64,000 nucleotides of DNA, taken from contig SJOL01004603.1 of assembly GCA_004794785.1 (NCBI GenBank), positions 50,172-114,171 of the forward strand, read 5' to 3'. This document shows positions 56,501 through 63,513 of this stretch, piece by piece (position 1 is the stretch's first letter; each line of letters starts with the position of its first letter). This DNA comes from Opisthorchis felineus. Lineage: Eukaryota; Platyhelminthes; Trematoda; Opisthorchiida; Opisthorchiidae. The notes under the pieces are model-generated. The model had not been told where the DNA came from. It searched no databases and saw nothing but the letters and a program-made list of their open reading frames with translations. The position numbers and the translations under genes were made by a program.

Positions 56501-59500
56501 TAATATTAGATCCCAAGTGCAACACTCTTGCGGGAATAACCAACTATGTAGCTGACCTGAAGAAGGCATCGTCTGGGACACATGGCGGATAAAGTGAAGG
56601 ACGTTCCCTCCAGCATAGAGTTGTTTGAATAAGCTTTTTTGGGTTATTCTTCTTATTATGACATGTCGTCTAAAGAATTCTTGGGCGTGCGTCCAAGTCA
56701 ACAATGTCATTGAGTTTGGCTTTCCCGATAGCGAGTGTAGTGCTCAATTGCGGCCTCACAGGAAGGCGGTAAAGGTAAGGGAATTTTCAGCCTTCTTCCA
56801 GAGGATGTGATCTTTTACTAGTATCGTGACTTCAACACACACTCGAATAAACCTCATAACATTTTTGTTCCGGACGACGGAGAGGGCTGTAATGAACGCA
56901 TTGAGAACAAAAACCGTTCAACAGAACCAGAAGGCAAAGATCAGCTGGCATTTTAAGTGGCATTGGACCAGGCCGAATGCGTTCGGCAATCTCCCTCCTC
57001 TGTTTGCCGGATATCCTTCCTGCGGTCAGCATACACAACTAAAGTTTCATGAACTACGGAAAGATTAACAATTCAAGCCCAAAACGCTAGGTTTGCTTTT
57101 CAGTCATCCGTAGGTCATATCATGTTTTATTTCAAGTAAATCAGTAAAGCCATTTTTTTATTTTCTCCTATCCATGTCAAATGAAGCAGTCTAACGATAG
57201 ACTGAAGCTTTTCCCCGCAACAGGAAAGTAGGCTTACGAGAAATGAGGAATTTCAACCAGTCCTGAGGTTGTCCGCTCCATAGTGGTAGCACTGTACCGG
57301 AAGGTCGGTACAATAAACATTACCGGGCTGGAGTGTCCGCAGCTCGAATGCTTCATTGCCTTCTCGAATTTTGTCACCTTAACGGTACCTCAGTCGATGT
57401 GCTTCTTTGGGTCTCAAAGTCAATCAGTTGGACACAGATGGTTTTCTTTCAACATCAAAACAATGGCTAGCTGCATGGAAAGTTTTCACAGCCGACCGAT
57501 ATAGGGGTTAAATTCAGTTTATCTACTTAGTGAATTCGATTCGGACAAAAATTAGAAAAAACACATTAGCGTCGTATTTCTGAGCCCAAAAAATGACCAG
57601 ACTTTTGTTACAGCGTACTATTAGTTGCCAGCACCGGAAGTATATGATTAACATTGCAAATGCTAAAATAGGTCACCTGATAACGATTTTATAGTTATAA
57701 AGGCTCATCCGATATTGCATTTTGTCTCTGTCTGCTGAAAAATCAAAAAGATGTGCGAGACTTAGGATCTTGGCGCAAAACCACAATGAGGCGTAGTAGG
57801 TATCACGAATGAAATTCCAAAGGGACCTTGGTAAACAGGTCCTCGTGTAGTACTCCTTACGGTCTTGAGTGAGAAACCAGGAGCTTCAAGAAGATAATTT
57901 TGTGGACTCTCTTCGGAGAGACGAACCCACTGTGTCCATTCAGACAAAAACCATCTAGTCCCAATGGAGGTAGTTTCATGTACAAGAGGAAAAAACAAGA
58001 AGAAACAGCACAACGGCCATGCCTTTTTCATAGAACGAGGTTTATAAGTCGACAGACATGCTGAAACGCCTCAGATAACTTGCGCCGTTGTTACACCAAC
58101 CTGAAGCGTCACTAAACGACTCTAGCCATGAAGTAGAATGGCCTTGACTAACAGCTGGGCATGGAATATTTTTCACAGATTCGATGCGTGTCAAAAATAG
58201 TGAACCAAGAACACAGGATTAACCCAAGCCCAGTATCTCATTAGTCACCGAGTGCTTAATGAATACTTTCGTACTATTGAAGTGGGGCGTTCTTCTTTAA
58301 TGACCCATACGACCATTATACATGTACCTTACTTAAATATTAGCATGAGTTTTAGCTATGGACACGCCAAGTTATTCAGTTTCTGAGGTACTCACACTGG
58401 TCAAACTGTGATATTTCGTGTAACACTCAGAGAGCTGGAAAAACTCACAAACAACAGAGTTGATTTCTATCTTGTTCAGAGAAATTCAGAAGTCTTTCAC
58501 GATAATCGCTGGTGTTGTTGGCACTTTCCTATCTATCAAAGCTGTTTCCTCTGAAAAAAAGAGTGCTGTCATTGTGTATTGGAAAATTTCTGTGATTTAC
58601 ATCTCTGAACCACCACCACCTGATGGTGACCCTTCGCTGAATGCATGCTGAGATCACCGGTGTTATATGTACACACGAACTCGACGAAGTCTGTTTTTGT
58701 TTCCTGTCATATGAAGAAAGTAGGCTGAATATGTAGGTATCATCTATGCATCATGTGTATGCTGATAGTGCTAGGAGGGTAACTGCGAACCCACAGGAAA
58801 AACCTGACTAAATTCACTCGGGTGCGCATTTGGAAACTGCCAGCCGCCACGGCTTAACTGCATAATAATGGTATACTTTGCTGTCCATTCTATGGTGTGT
58901 TCCGGTGGTAAGCAGTTGTATAAGATGAAGGTACATGACATACAAGTGGATACTTCCGCTACCAGTGATACGCTAGTTGAACTTACTTTGCACAGTTGCG
59001 ACGCGTGGAAGATGATATATATCAATACGTAACTTTTGTGCATGGTTGTCAGCACACAGGACACCTGAGAGTTGATTCAAGCTATGCCTCACAAAGTCCA
59101 CTTCTTCCGGTGTGACTGAAGGCTCAAGTTGAACGCATGAAATGCTGACTGGTGGTTCCACAGGGATATTAGCGTTCGGGAATAAGGTAGAATGGTCTTT
59201 GGGTTCTGCAACAAATCCGATCTCACTCACGGCAGCGGCCAATGTTGATGCATTCAGACCGGACATCGGCGAATGCACTACGATGGCTTGTTTTTTTTCC
59301 AAACTGACCTAAAATGGTGGCCGAAAACCCAAACAGTTGACCATTCATACGTCGGGCACTTTTGCAGAAAATGTCAGAGTGGTAAAAAAAGTTACATCTT
59401 TACCATGGATTTGTGGTTTGACATTTATGTGACCTTCTGAGAGGATCTACAACTAGTTACGCAAGCAATCCAATGACTCATAAGGGTGAGTACACTTCAA

Positions 59501-62500
59501 AATCTTGATCGAGAGTTCCTTTCGTAAGTGAGGTTAACTTATGCTGAAAAGCACTGTGCATCTTCGTTCAGCGCGTCCCAGCTGCTCAGCACACACCAGG
59601 CACACTTGCAGGACGAAATGTAAACCAAGACCCGTTTGAAGTCAAACCGTCCAACTTGGTCATATCTGGCTAGGGCAGGAACCACATCTTAGCCCCTTGA
59701 TTGTCTTATGCCATATGTCTTCGATGTTAAATAGGAAGATTCCTCCCGGTAAGACTGGCTTCGAGACAAGTGCGTCTTCCAAATACACGCGTTGATGTAA
59801 TTTAGCTATTTTTACCTTATATTACTGATTATTGTGTAACCGGTCAGTTCACTACTGAATTTCAGACGCGCCCCAAATTGAAAGCATGGCTGAATCTATT
59901 CTGCCACAGATATCCCTGTACGGTTTGCTAGTACACTCTGATTTCATGAGCAGCAGATCCTAAAAATGGATAACATCAGCACACTAGCCAAACTAATTAC
60001 GTCAATATGAACAAACTACAAGAACTCTGACAGTAAGACACTACCAAAAGACTGAGGGAAAAGTATAAGAGTAAGCGTCGCCTGCTGTTTGATTGCCGTT
60101 CTATGTTGTGGAGTCACGTCACAGGTGATGGTCTATTGCCTAATTGAACTCTTCAACTATATCAGTCGGTAGGTCATTCCATACATTTACTATCTTTGAA
60201 GGCAGTGGAAAAACTTTGGGAAACTTTTTATAGCTCGTGTTTCTCAAGTTACTACTAGTTTACCCTAGTACGACGCACTCGTTCAGGTGAGAAGAGTGCA
60301 CCAGCAACTGGAGACCTCCTTGTATACAAAAGTCAGGTCCATAAAATATCTCCGGTACTCTGGCGTGTACGGGTCGACAAATGACATTTCTTGCGACTCA
60401 AAAACTATCAGGGCGACTGTTCACTGAACCCTTTGTAGAGCTTAAAATGCACGAATGCTTCCTGGAATGCAAGTTGATGCTCCGTACTTCAACAGTGATC
60501 GTATTAAAGTACTTATTCATCTCGGAATGCTTCGCTCAATGCAAAAATGAGTGTTGGAGGGCTCAGAGAAATTGTAACGTTGCTGGCAACCAGCATCATG
60601 CGATTCTTAGTCATTAGGTCTCCTGAAACCTGCACTTTTAAACCAAAAAACACATCCTTTGTGACTAGAGGCGGTGATCACACTGTAATACATCGTAGTT
60701 ACAGCTCGACTAACCTGGCACTTAGCCCCATTCGCCGACAGTTTGAGTTAGTTTAACAACACTACAAGTCTGTTAACGTCCTGCTACACTTCTCCTTTAT
60801 CGTCCTTGTTTCGGACAGCTGTCTGCATTTTTAGTTTGTCCTCAAAAGATAGGTAATTTAAGTACAATGTAAGAAATATTATCTGCGTACACGCCGAACA
60901 GTACCAGTTACAATGCGGTCTTCTGTGATAGATCAACACACACTTCGAGGCATTTTGGCACCGCCTGATGTAACAATCCAGATAGAATCCCTAATCCGAT
61001 CTGCAATATACACAGAAATTTGGTAGCTTCAGAGGAGATCAAGTTAAGGGATGTAATTGTTCCGGTCAAACTTCATACTGGAGCCCATGCATTTAACACC
61101 TTTTTAGATCCCCAAGCCCATACCCCGGTCGTCTTTTGTAGCTACTATCAAGTTGGTGGCACAGGATCTGTTGTTCATGAACCTGTGTTAACAAGAAGTG
61201 AAAGTAGTGTTGACCTACATATGGGCAGTGAAGATTTTTACCCATCTCTCCATGGCCTTCACAAGTACAGCGGTCGGATTTAAGGGGCCGTAGTTGTCTG
61301 GGGAGTGCTTAGCTCCTCCATTTTTAAAACGTTTGCTCGCTGCATCCTTCACGCCTGGTGCACTCAAATTTTCCGCATAGACCTCTTAAAGTGGGCTAAA
61401 ATAGGGGCAGCCAGTAGTGGGGCTAGATGATGGAGTGCCAGGGGATGCATACGATATGGTCTCGGCGAGTTCTTTTCTTCTTCGTTGAAGAAGTAGCAGC
61501 ATATCTTTCTTTCCGCAAACCGAAATGTTTGACCTTATGTCTGCGTGTTCTCTTTCCATTCCTCTTTTCACACTTTTCCTCAGGTCAGTGTACGAATTCG
61601 ACGAACGTCTTAGAGAGGATAGATGCTTGCGAACCCTTCGATATTGAATATTCATGAGTACAGGCAGCTTTTCGGATCGATATAGGAATACTTTCTATTC
61701 TGTTCGGTTTCCACCCGGTCAGTCAGCTTGGCTTTAGAGGACCCGGTTTCTCTTACTTAAGAGTGACATGGTTGTCTCATATTTTCTTATGTGTGGCATG
61801 ATTCAAAGGTTATCCGCTGCATGTGTATGCATGCTAGGTTTCCTACCAGGCAAACGGCTCTCGTCGGAACTAGCGGTCTCTTCAACACGTTCCTTATATT
61901 TCCGAAGCAGTTAAGGCAGTCCAGGACCCCGCCGAACGATTTTTTGTTTGTTCATTTTTCCTCCTGTAACAGCCTTCTATCGTCTCTCTCCACACTTCTG
62001 AGGTGTTGCATTGATCCATCTTGGTTGTGGATGCCCACCGGTTCCAGGTAATCCCACGTAACTCATTCGTACCAAAGTCCTAAATCCGAAAAGACGATGT
62101 ACGGCCACTTAGAGTAAACTTCGAATTTCTTCATTGCTTTCAAATATTAGTTTCAATGGTTTGGTAAAGTCACCCTCCCTCGTTTACCTTGACAAGTAGC
62201 GCGAATGAGTTTGCCTCTGTAACTTTGTTCTAGTAACTTTCACATTGTACTCCCTGCCTCCTTCACACGAGTGACGCCTCGTGATTGATTCTCATTGCTC
62301 CTCATTCGCATTGCTGCTTCTCCGGGCCATAATCGCACGGGTGATCACCAGTTCCATTTTTCCCGTGCTACTGATCACGTTTCGCCTTTCTTCCTTGGGT
62401 TCAGCCTCCACCTGATCGAACTTCGGCGCTGCTGAAAAACCACTCCTATTTCTCGCTCGTCTTCGAGACCTACCTAAGGTCATCTGGCTTTTAGCCCTAT

Positions 62501-63513
62501 TGCTTTTCTCCTTCGTGCCTGCGTTCACTCACAGTGCGTTTGCCGTAGCCATTTCACCCCCTCCCCTTGATTCCGATCTAAAAATTCGCAATTCTTCAGT
62601 CGTTACAAGTTCACCCACTGGGTAAGGAATCGAAGTGTTTGTGCTGGTAAACAGCGGAACTGTCTCCTTTAGTGGCCTTTATATCTGAGTACAGAAGTTT
62701 GCACATTCACAGAGAGGTTATATGTATTTCGACACTTGCGGTATTTTATTCACAGTGGAGCGTCCCTAGTGTCCCCAATACGCCCAGCAAACACGCCACC
62801 GGTGGCACCATGGACAGAAATAACAGTTTAAACCGCCATTCGTTGAACGCGATGGCCTTCTGCAGCTGAGACGTTTGTTCAACATGGATAATTTTTGCTT
62901 TATATTTTCGAAGAGTTTCCCCTCTTTTTCTCCACTGTTTCTCAGAGTTCAAATCTAACAGTCATGAGGGAATATCACTATTCCCACAACTTTTCGATTT
63001 TTCATTTTTGTGACCTATGACAGGTTCATGAAAGGCTCCGTGCAATTTTAATAACAAATGCAACTTTACTTTGACTTATGTGCACTGAAACAGTGTTTTA
63101 AGTGTTCTTTCCAGTTGCACTCCGTGTTTGCCTGAAGTGTCACGTCTTTTCTCATGTAATCTCAGGAGACTTACACCGTTTCTACATGCACGTTATGCGA
63201 GTATTGTCGACACAAATGAGTGATACCAAAGGCTCCACACAGCGACGATGTATAACTATACATTCGAAAATCAGGTAGTTATTGCACCGGTGCGGTCTGT
63301 ATGACAGGAAACAATAAATTCTTTGTGAGGTTGTTGTATAGCATTGTAATATAGTAAGAATACAAAGACTGACCGCCGAAGTTTTATACGATAACTTACG
63401 TCTACATAATGTACCCCTTGTTTTCCTTTCAGTGTAGAGTCGATTAGACGGACACAAGAATGGCATGTCATCCCATCTACATGTAAAACACTAAGAACAT
63501 CCTGATCTGTCAT
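2115..63513 (-). CDS. ATP7: Copper-transporting P1B-type ATPase, ATP7A/ATP7B-like; 17 exons, 3' end outside the window
   Basis: Exons are 63513-63400, 59308-58987, 51524-51031, 47662-47344, 46179-45871, 43246-43068, 32523-32362, 28432-28362, 28106-27854, 22203-21970, 18283-18104, 13388-13280, 11077-10953, 9272-9141, 5202-5017, 4280-4170 and 2447-2115. They total 3,633 nt, or 1,211 codons, and all phases agree across GT-AG introns. Domain order: six HMA positions (residues about 7-645), TM1-TM2 (657-755), TM3-TM4 (765-819), actuator with TGE at 905-907, TM5-TM6 with CPC at 1026-1028, DKTGT at 1070-1074, and HP at 1135-1136. Known role of the family: ATP-driven export of Cu(I) into the secretory pathway or out of the cell, loaded by the chaperone Atox1. 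The missing part (TGDN, GDGxNDxP, TM7-8) must lie left of base 1. The family call is near certain. A few weak splice donors make single borders less sure. Confidence 0.95.
2448..4169 (-). other. ATP7: ATP7 intron 16
   Basis: About 1.7 kb, GTATGT to TTTCAG. I see nothing recognisable in it. Confidence 0.85.
4170..4280 (-). CDS. ATP7: ATP7 exon 16: phosphorylation site DKTGT
   Basis: Residues 1064-1100. [19 protein letters not shown] contains the aspartate that forms the phospho-enzyme (DKTGT encoded at 4262-4248, Asp 1070). The acceptor is GCCATACAG and the donor CAG|GTATGT, both phase 0. Confidence 0.97.
4281..5016 (-). other. ATP7: ATP7 intron 15
   Basis: 736 bp, GTACGT to ACAG. I see nothing recognisable in it. 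Confidence 0.85.
5017..5202 (-). CDS. ATP7: ATP7 exon 15: TM6 with the CPC copper site
   Basis: Residues 1002-1063. [20 protein letters not shown] carries the intramembrane Cu(I) ligands CPC, encoded at 5130-5122. [20 protein letters not shown] and [11 protein letters not shown] lead to the phosphorylation domain. The acceptor is GTGACTTTCCAG and the donor GTACGT, phase 0. The CPC motif assigns the protein to the P1B-1 (Cu+) class. Confidence 0.97.
5203..9140 (-). other. ATP7: ATP7 intron 14
   Basis: About 3.9 kb. It contains one dispersed 3'-tail repeat copy at 8257-8322. Two overlapping open frames near 8.5-9.1 kb, on opposite strands, match nothing known. Confidence 0.8.
8257..8322 (+). 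repeat. Dispersed 3'-tail repeat, copy 1, ending in (ATG)n
   Basis: TTACGGCAATGAAGTATCGG, then TGTTAAACACTGATGTCATG, CTGTCGATGATTATGATGAT. It matches 30319-30378 and in part 19276-19305 on the minus strand. It may be the end of the CR1-like elements whose RT codes LLYGSE at this place. Confidence 0.5.
9141..9272 (-). CDS. ATP7: ATP7 exon 14: TM5
   Basis: Residues 958-1001. [18 protein letters not shown] starts the fifth membrane helix and [15 protein letters not shown] completes it. The exon ends at TATGAG|GTAATC in phase 0. Together with the first residues of exon 15, the loop between TM5 and TM6 is shorter than in vertebrates. Confidence 0.95.
9273..10952 (-). other. ATP7: ATP7 intron 13
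   Basis: About 1.7 kb. Nearly half of it is a non-LTR retrotransposon 3' remnant (9.8-10.5 kb). Confidence 0.8.
9812..10546 (-). pseudogene. Non-LTR retrotransposon remnant (CR1-like), C-terminal part of the RT ORF
   Basis: Minus-strand frames show [20 protein letters not shown], then [20 protein letters not shown] (usual pattern: ATVRAVLLYGSETW). Further on comes a part with [10 protein letters not shown] and [15 protein letters not shown]. This block order is the typical C-terminus of trematode CR1-like elements. The frame breaks several times, so it is dead. Confidence 0.65.
10953..11077 (-). CDS. ATP7: ATP7 exon 13: end of actuator domain
   Basis: Residues 916-957. It encodes [16 protein letters not shown], followed by [20 protein letters not shown] and then QTSK. 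These match the family pattern (GSTVIAGSIN…[21 protein letters not shown]). The acceptor is GTGTTTCAG in phase 1 and the donor GTGAGT in phase 0. Confidence 0.97.
11078..13279 (-). other. ATP7: ATP7 intron 12
   Basis: About 2.2 kb. Apart from a run of 11 G at 12333 I see nothing in it. Confidence 0.8.
12333..12343 (+). repeat. G11 homopolymer
   Basis: Run of eleven G in an otherwise mixed context. A likely site of sequencing length error. Confidence 0.9.
13280..13388 (-). CDS. ATP7: ATP7 exon 12: actuator domain with TGE
   Basis: Residues 880-916. It reads [17 protein letters not shown], then [17 protein letters not shown]. The dephosphorylation motif TGE is at 13313-13305. The usual PxDG is PVDS here. 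The acceptor CTTTTTCAG is strong, and the exon ends in phase 1 at a weak donor (GTGCAT). Confidence 0.96.
13588..13742. repeat. AT-rich low-complexity stretch
   Basis: Includes TATATATATTTATACATACG, a (TATG)n-like run, and repeated TTATT and AATTATT words. It lies close upstream of exon 12 on the minus strand. No gene is seen. Confidence 0.75.
15230..16667 (-). pseudogene. Decayed non-LTR retrotransposon RT
   Basis: In order along the minus strand: [20 protein letters not shown] (usual NGKAPGxDxLPAE), [20 protein letters not shown], a part like FMDYRLH…[12 protein letters not shown], an altered YADD region near 15.85-15.90 kb, and [20 protein letters not shown] followed by [16 protein letters not shown]. 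The order and motifs fit an RT palm and its C-terminus. Multiple frameshifts make it non-functional. The clade (RTE or CR1-like) is not decided. Confidence 0.7.
18104..18283 (-). CDS. ATP7: ATP7 exon 11: start of actuator domain
   Basis: Residues 820-879. [20 protein letters not shown] is the conserved link from TM4, and [13 protein letters not shown] is the conserved strand of the actuator. Between them lies a polar stretch of about 22 residues ([20 protein letters not shown]), longer than the equivalent loop in vertebrate proteins. The acceptor is CATTTAG and the donor AAG|GTTAGC, phase 0. Confidence 0.95.
19830..19840 (+). repeat. Target-site duplication, left copy
   Basis: AAGACAGCACC, identical to 19959-19969. 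It lies within the codons of the interrupted RT remnant. Confidence 0.8.
19841..19958 (+). mobile_element. 118-bp hammerhead-containing short element with telomere-like end
   Basis: It is flanked by a perfect 11-bp direct repeat AAGACAGCACC (19830-19840 and 19959-19969). Removing the insert plus one repeat (129 nt, 43 codons) rejoins the RT frame around it. The left end reads CTAACCCTAACCC, two telomere-type units. The interior has a hammerhead-like core at 19867-19904 and then a body whose complement is GGTGGCTGTTGATCTGTTCG followed by CCGAGCTTGGC. The body recurs at 30.8 and 32.7 kb. Known: Penelope-like elements of many animals carry hammerhead motifs in their terminal repeats. Inferred: this is a solo or non-autonomous relative. 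Confidence 0.7.
19867..19904 (+). ncRNA. Hammerhead-ribozyme-like core
   Basis: CTGATGA (19867-19873) matches the CUGANGA box. A possible stem II follows, GTCTCC with GGTGAC across the loop TCGTAT (one T-T mismatch). Then comes GAAAC (19893-19897), the second conserved box. After it a very short stem III with loop GTTT would lead to the cleavage triplet. The consensus GTA is GCA here, and stem I is not evident, so this copy may be inactive. Confidence 0.5.
19959..19969 (+). repeat. Target-site duplication, right copy
   Basis: AAGACAGCACC, identical to 19830-19840, bordering the 118-bp insertion. Confidence 0.8.
21970..22203 (-). CDS. ATP7: ATP7 exon 10: end of TM2, TM3, TM4
   Basis: Residues 742-819. 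The platform motif [16 protein letters not shown], then [18 protein letters not shown] (TM3) and [17 protein letters not shown] (TM4) are nearly identical to the animal family. The acceptor is CATCTGCAG and the donor AAG|GTTTGT, both phase 0. Gly-Gly at the TM2 kink, used for docking copper chaperones and HMA domains, is conserved. Confidence 0.97.
23225..23260. repeat. Microsatellite (AT)18
   Basis: Uninterrupted alternating A and T over 36 bases. A strong cruciform or slippage site. Confidence 0.95.
23760..24130 (+). pseudogene. Penelope-like RT remnant
   Basis: Plus-strand frame gives [20 protein letters not shown] followed by RRDDEITQ (23839-23883 and flanks), matching the IQFTxExExxxxLPFLDVxVxR block that follows the RT active site in Penelope-like elements. 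Downstream frames are broken and only weakly similar. Confidence 0.5.
27854..28106 (-). CDS. ATP7: ATP7 exon 9: TM1, extracytosolic loop, TM2
   Basis: Residues 657-741. [17 protein letters not shown] starts TM1 as in ATP7A/B (…WKKSFLCSLVFGIPVM). A His-rich loop of about 40 residues (HNAPEGC…HFLDHD…RNHRHMDG) faces the lumen, where family members release or collect copper. [20 protein letters not shown] starts TM2. The donor is GTAAGT in phase 0. Only a 255-bp intron separates it from exon 8. Confidence 0.96.
28362..28432 (-). CDS. ATP7: ATP7 exon 8: linker from HMA6 to TM1
   Basis: A short exon of 71 nt, residues 634-657. It reads [20 protein letters not shown]…, which matches the position of the IGFHASL… segment between HMA6 and the first membrane helix. 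It was found by the required phase (0 in, 2 out). The acceptor CTCTACTTCAG is good. The donor AG|GTCTGT is weak but restores the Arg of the R-W-R start of TM1. Confidence 0.8.
28688..28887 (-). mobile_element. tRNA-derived SINE, copy B, with (TTA)n-type tail
   Basis: On the minus strand it reads GCACGACATAGCTCAGTGG… then GGTTCGAACCC, the shared body (CTAGGCCTGGGCAACCTGG, TAGGCACCGAAAGAGTGCTA) and CAGCTGAACGATTATTATTA. It is the most complete copy, with the tail at 28690-28706. It is about 80 percent similar by eye to copy A over the full length. Confidence 0.8.
30319..30378 (+). repeat. Dispersed 3'-tail repeat, copy 2
   Basis: TTACGGCAACGAAGCATCAG, TGTTGAACAGTGATATTATG, CTGTTGGTGATGGTGATGA. 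It is roughly 75-80 percent similar by eye to 8257-8322. A short related piece (ATCAGTGTTCAACACTGATT) lies at about 32169. Confidence 0.5.
30797..30895 (+). repeat. Third copy of the hammerhead-bearing repeat body, decayed
   Basis: TGATCAGACTGCAGATGACC, then TGGCTGAGCTCGGCAGTTGG, TTTACAGACACTTGATCACC and ATACGAAGAGACATGGTCAG align with the copies at 19.9 and 32.7 kb. Both conserved ribozyme boxes are mutated. It lies directly upstream of a Penelope-like RT remnant and has the same orientation as the 32.7-kb copy. Confidence 0.6.
30960..31940 (+). pseudogene. Penelope-like element remnant: RT C-terminus and GIY-YIG endonuclease
   Basis: Plus-strand frames read [20 protein letters not shown] (usual RYVDDTFVIIKRSEL), then [16 protein letters not shown] (the conserved LNxxSNHPxxHK block). 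A cysteine motif and endonuclease part follow: [32 protein letters not shown] and [10 protein letters not shown]. Many stops and frameshifts are present. Copies of the hammerhead-type repeat lie at both sides (30.8 and 32.7 kb), as terminal repeats of such elements would. Confidence 0.75.
32362..32523 (-). CDS. ATP7: ATP7 exon 7: HMA6 lacking the CxxC motif
   Basis: Residues 580-633. The core [18 protein letters not shown] followed by [11 protein letters not shown] aligns with the end of vertebrate HMA6 (…ALVKFDPEIIGPRDIIK). However, the position of GMTCxSC reads [14 protein letters not shown], so both copper cysteines are gone. Splicing is phase 0 on both sides (acceptor TTATCAG, donor GTAAGC). 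The exon lies after a 10.5-kb intron, the longest in the window. Confidence 0.92.
32697..32812 (+). repeat. Second copy of the hammerhead-bearing repeat body
   Basis: TGATCAGGTGGCTGTTGATC followed by CTCGCCGAGCTTGGCAATTG and CAGACGTTTCGTCACCAT is nearly the same as the complement of the 19.84-kb element. The orientation is reversed relative to that copy. No telomere-like end or target duplication is evident. Confidence 0.7.
32740..32776 (-). ncRNA. Degenerate hammerhead-like core
   Basis: On the minus strand CTGAGTG (altered from CTGATGA), a partial stem II, then GGTGACGAAACGTCTGTA. The second box GAAAC and the putative cleavage triplet GTA are kept, but the first box is broken, so self-cleavage is unlikely. 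Confidence 0.35.
37939..37985. repeat. Microsatellite (AT)23
   Basis: Uninterrupted alternating A and T over 47 bases, inside intron 6. Confidence 0.95.
43068..43246 (-). CDS. ATP7: ATP7 exon 6: second half of HMA5
   Basis: Residues 520-579. It completes HMA5 with [18 protein letters not shown], which closely follows the VLVALMAGKAEIKY pattern of the family, and then [12 protein letters not shown]. The last residues (MTLYLR) form the first strand of HMA6. The acceptor is ACACCAG and the donor GTAAGT, in phase 0. Confidence 0.93.
43247..45870 (-). other. ATP7: ATP7 intron 5
   Basis: About 2.6 kb. I see nothing supportable. A short frame near 45.4 kb (…[12 protein letters not shown]) recalls the RT segment of LTR elements but is too short to call. 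Confidence 0.75.
45871..46179 (-). CDS. ATP7: ATP7 exon 5: linker and first half of HMA5 (GMTCSSC)
   Basis: Residues 417-520. The acceptor CACTTCTAG joins in phase 1. The first 75 or so residues form a polar, Pro/Ser-rich linker. They are followed by [19 protein letters not shown], a canonical HMA start with cysteines at 504 and 507. The exon ends in phase 1 after LPG at a weaker donor (GTACAG). This is the linker-plus-HMA arrangement that precedes HMA5 in vertebrate ATP7A/B. Confidence 0.93.
46180..47343 (-). other. ATP7: ATP7 intron 4
   Basis: About 1.2 kb. It contains the head of a tRNA-derived SINE at 47011-47093. The rest shows nothing recognisable. Confidence 0.8.
47011..47093 (+). mobile_element. 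tRNA-derived SINE, copy C, head only
   Basis: GAGATGGCTTCGTGGTTAAG followed by GGAAGGTCCGTGGTTCGAAC and CCGACCTCTG matches the head of copies A and B. The characteristic body is absent or strongly diverged after about 47093, so the copy is truncated. Confidence 0.65.
47344..47662 (-). CDS. ATP7: ATP7 exon 4: HMA4 with intact CxxC
   Basis: Residues 311-417. The acceptor is GTTTCAG in phase 0, and the exon ends in phase 1 at GTAAGT. It encodes a full HMA domain with GMHCNSC (cysteines at about 325 and 328) and the closing ELGF. Between the third strand and the last helix the domain is longer than usual by roughly 20 residues (around [15 protein letters not shown]). The copper ligands are present. 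Confidence 0.88.
47663..51030 (-). other. ATP7: ATP7 intron 3
   Basis: About 3.4 kb. I see no exon, RNA gene or recognisable repeat in it. Confidence 0.75.
51031..51524 (-). CDS. ATP7: ATP7 exon 3: end of HMA2, linker, degenerate HMA3
   Basis: Residues 146-310. The acceptor TTTATTCTCCAG restores the codon split by exon 2, and the exon ends in phase 0 at GTAAGT. It opens with the closing helix and strand of HMA2 ([13 protein letters not shown]). A Ser/Thr-rich linker of about 50 residues follows. Then comes a third HMA-like unit ([18 protein letters not shown]…) whose metal loop holds a single cysteine and no CxxC. Identification as ATP7 rests on its position and phase and on the secondary-structure pattern, because direct sequence similarity is weak here. 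Confidence 0.78.
53536..53576 (+). repeat. Microsatellite (ATG)n
   Basis: About 13 units of ATG, directly abutting the broken end of the Penelope endonuclease frame. It may be the tail of an inserted non-LTR copy lying at 53.2-53.5 kb on the plus strand. Confidence 0.9.
53577..53990 (-). pseudogene. Penelope-like element remnant: GIY-YIG endonuclease
   Basis: Minus-strand frame: [20 protein letters not shown], then [20 protein letters not shown] and EYQALDRAA. This is the cysteine knuckle followed by the YxGxTxR and RxxEH pattern of the Penelope endonuclease. The frame runs directly into the (ATG)n tract at 53536-53576 and stops matching, so the domain is cut there. Upstream parts are frame-shifted. 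Confidence 0.75.
58987..59308 (-). CDS. ATP7: ATP7 exon 2: end of HMA1 and most of degenerate HMA2
   Basis: Residues 39-146. The acceptor is TTTTAG and the donor is GTAAGT, ending in phase 1. The first part finishes HMA1 (…AAAVSEIGF, the usual last helix and strand). After a short linker, a second HMA-like unit begins ([17 protein letters not shown]…), with the strand, helix and strand spacing of the fold. At the place of the GMxCxxC loop there is [10 protein letters not shown] and no cysteine pair, so this domain should not bind Cu(I) in the usual way. Its last helix lies in exon 3. Confidence 0.88.
60130..60375 (-). pseudogene. Non-LTR retrotransposon 3'-terminal fragment
   Basis: Minus-strand frames read [20 protein letters not shown] and, after a shift, [20 protein letters not shown] followed by [11 protein letters not shown]. 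These match the RxxEYRRxRxDL…FFSxRVVNxWNxLPxxVV ending common to CR1- and jockey-type RT proteins. Confidence 0.6.
61386..62960 (-). other. Possible ORF1-like retroelement remnant
   Basis: Broken minus-strand frames, among them [20 protein letters not shown] (near 62.1 kb), faintly recall the RPLKVxFxSxEE block of non-LTR ORF1 proteins. The neighbouring frame at 62292-62528 is rich in Arg, Lys and Ser. Too weak to name an element. Confidence 0.25.
63400..63513 (-). CDS. ATP7: ATP7 exon 1: start codon and first half of HMA1
   Basis: Residues 1-38. The ATG at 63513 is taken as the start because an in-frame TGA lies 18 nt upstream and no pyrimidine-rich acceptor stands directly before it. The exon carries the copper motif GMTCHSC at residues 14-20, followed by the first helix of a ferredoxin-like HMA domain. 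It ends in phase 0 at a GTAAGT donor. The reading frame continues directly into exon 2, completing the HMA1 fold (…HYVD then VSLEKK…). Confidence 0.9.

Larger units (their letters stand above)
51525..58986 (-). other. ATP7: ATP7 intron 2
   Basis: About 7.5 kb. It holds a Penelope-like endonuclease remnant at 53.6-54.0 kb, broken at an (ATG)n tract. I see no recognisable feature in 54.0-58.9 kb or 51.6-53.2 kb. Confidence 0.75.
59309..63399 (-). other. ATP7: ATP7 intron 1
   Basis: About 4.1 kb. It contains a 3'-terminal non-LTR retrotransposon fragment near 60.1-60.4 kb and a possible ORF1-like remnant at 61.4-63.0 kb. I see nothing else recognisable. Confidence 0.8.
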
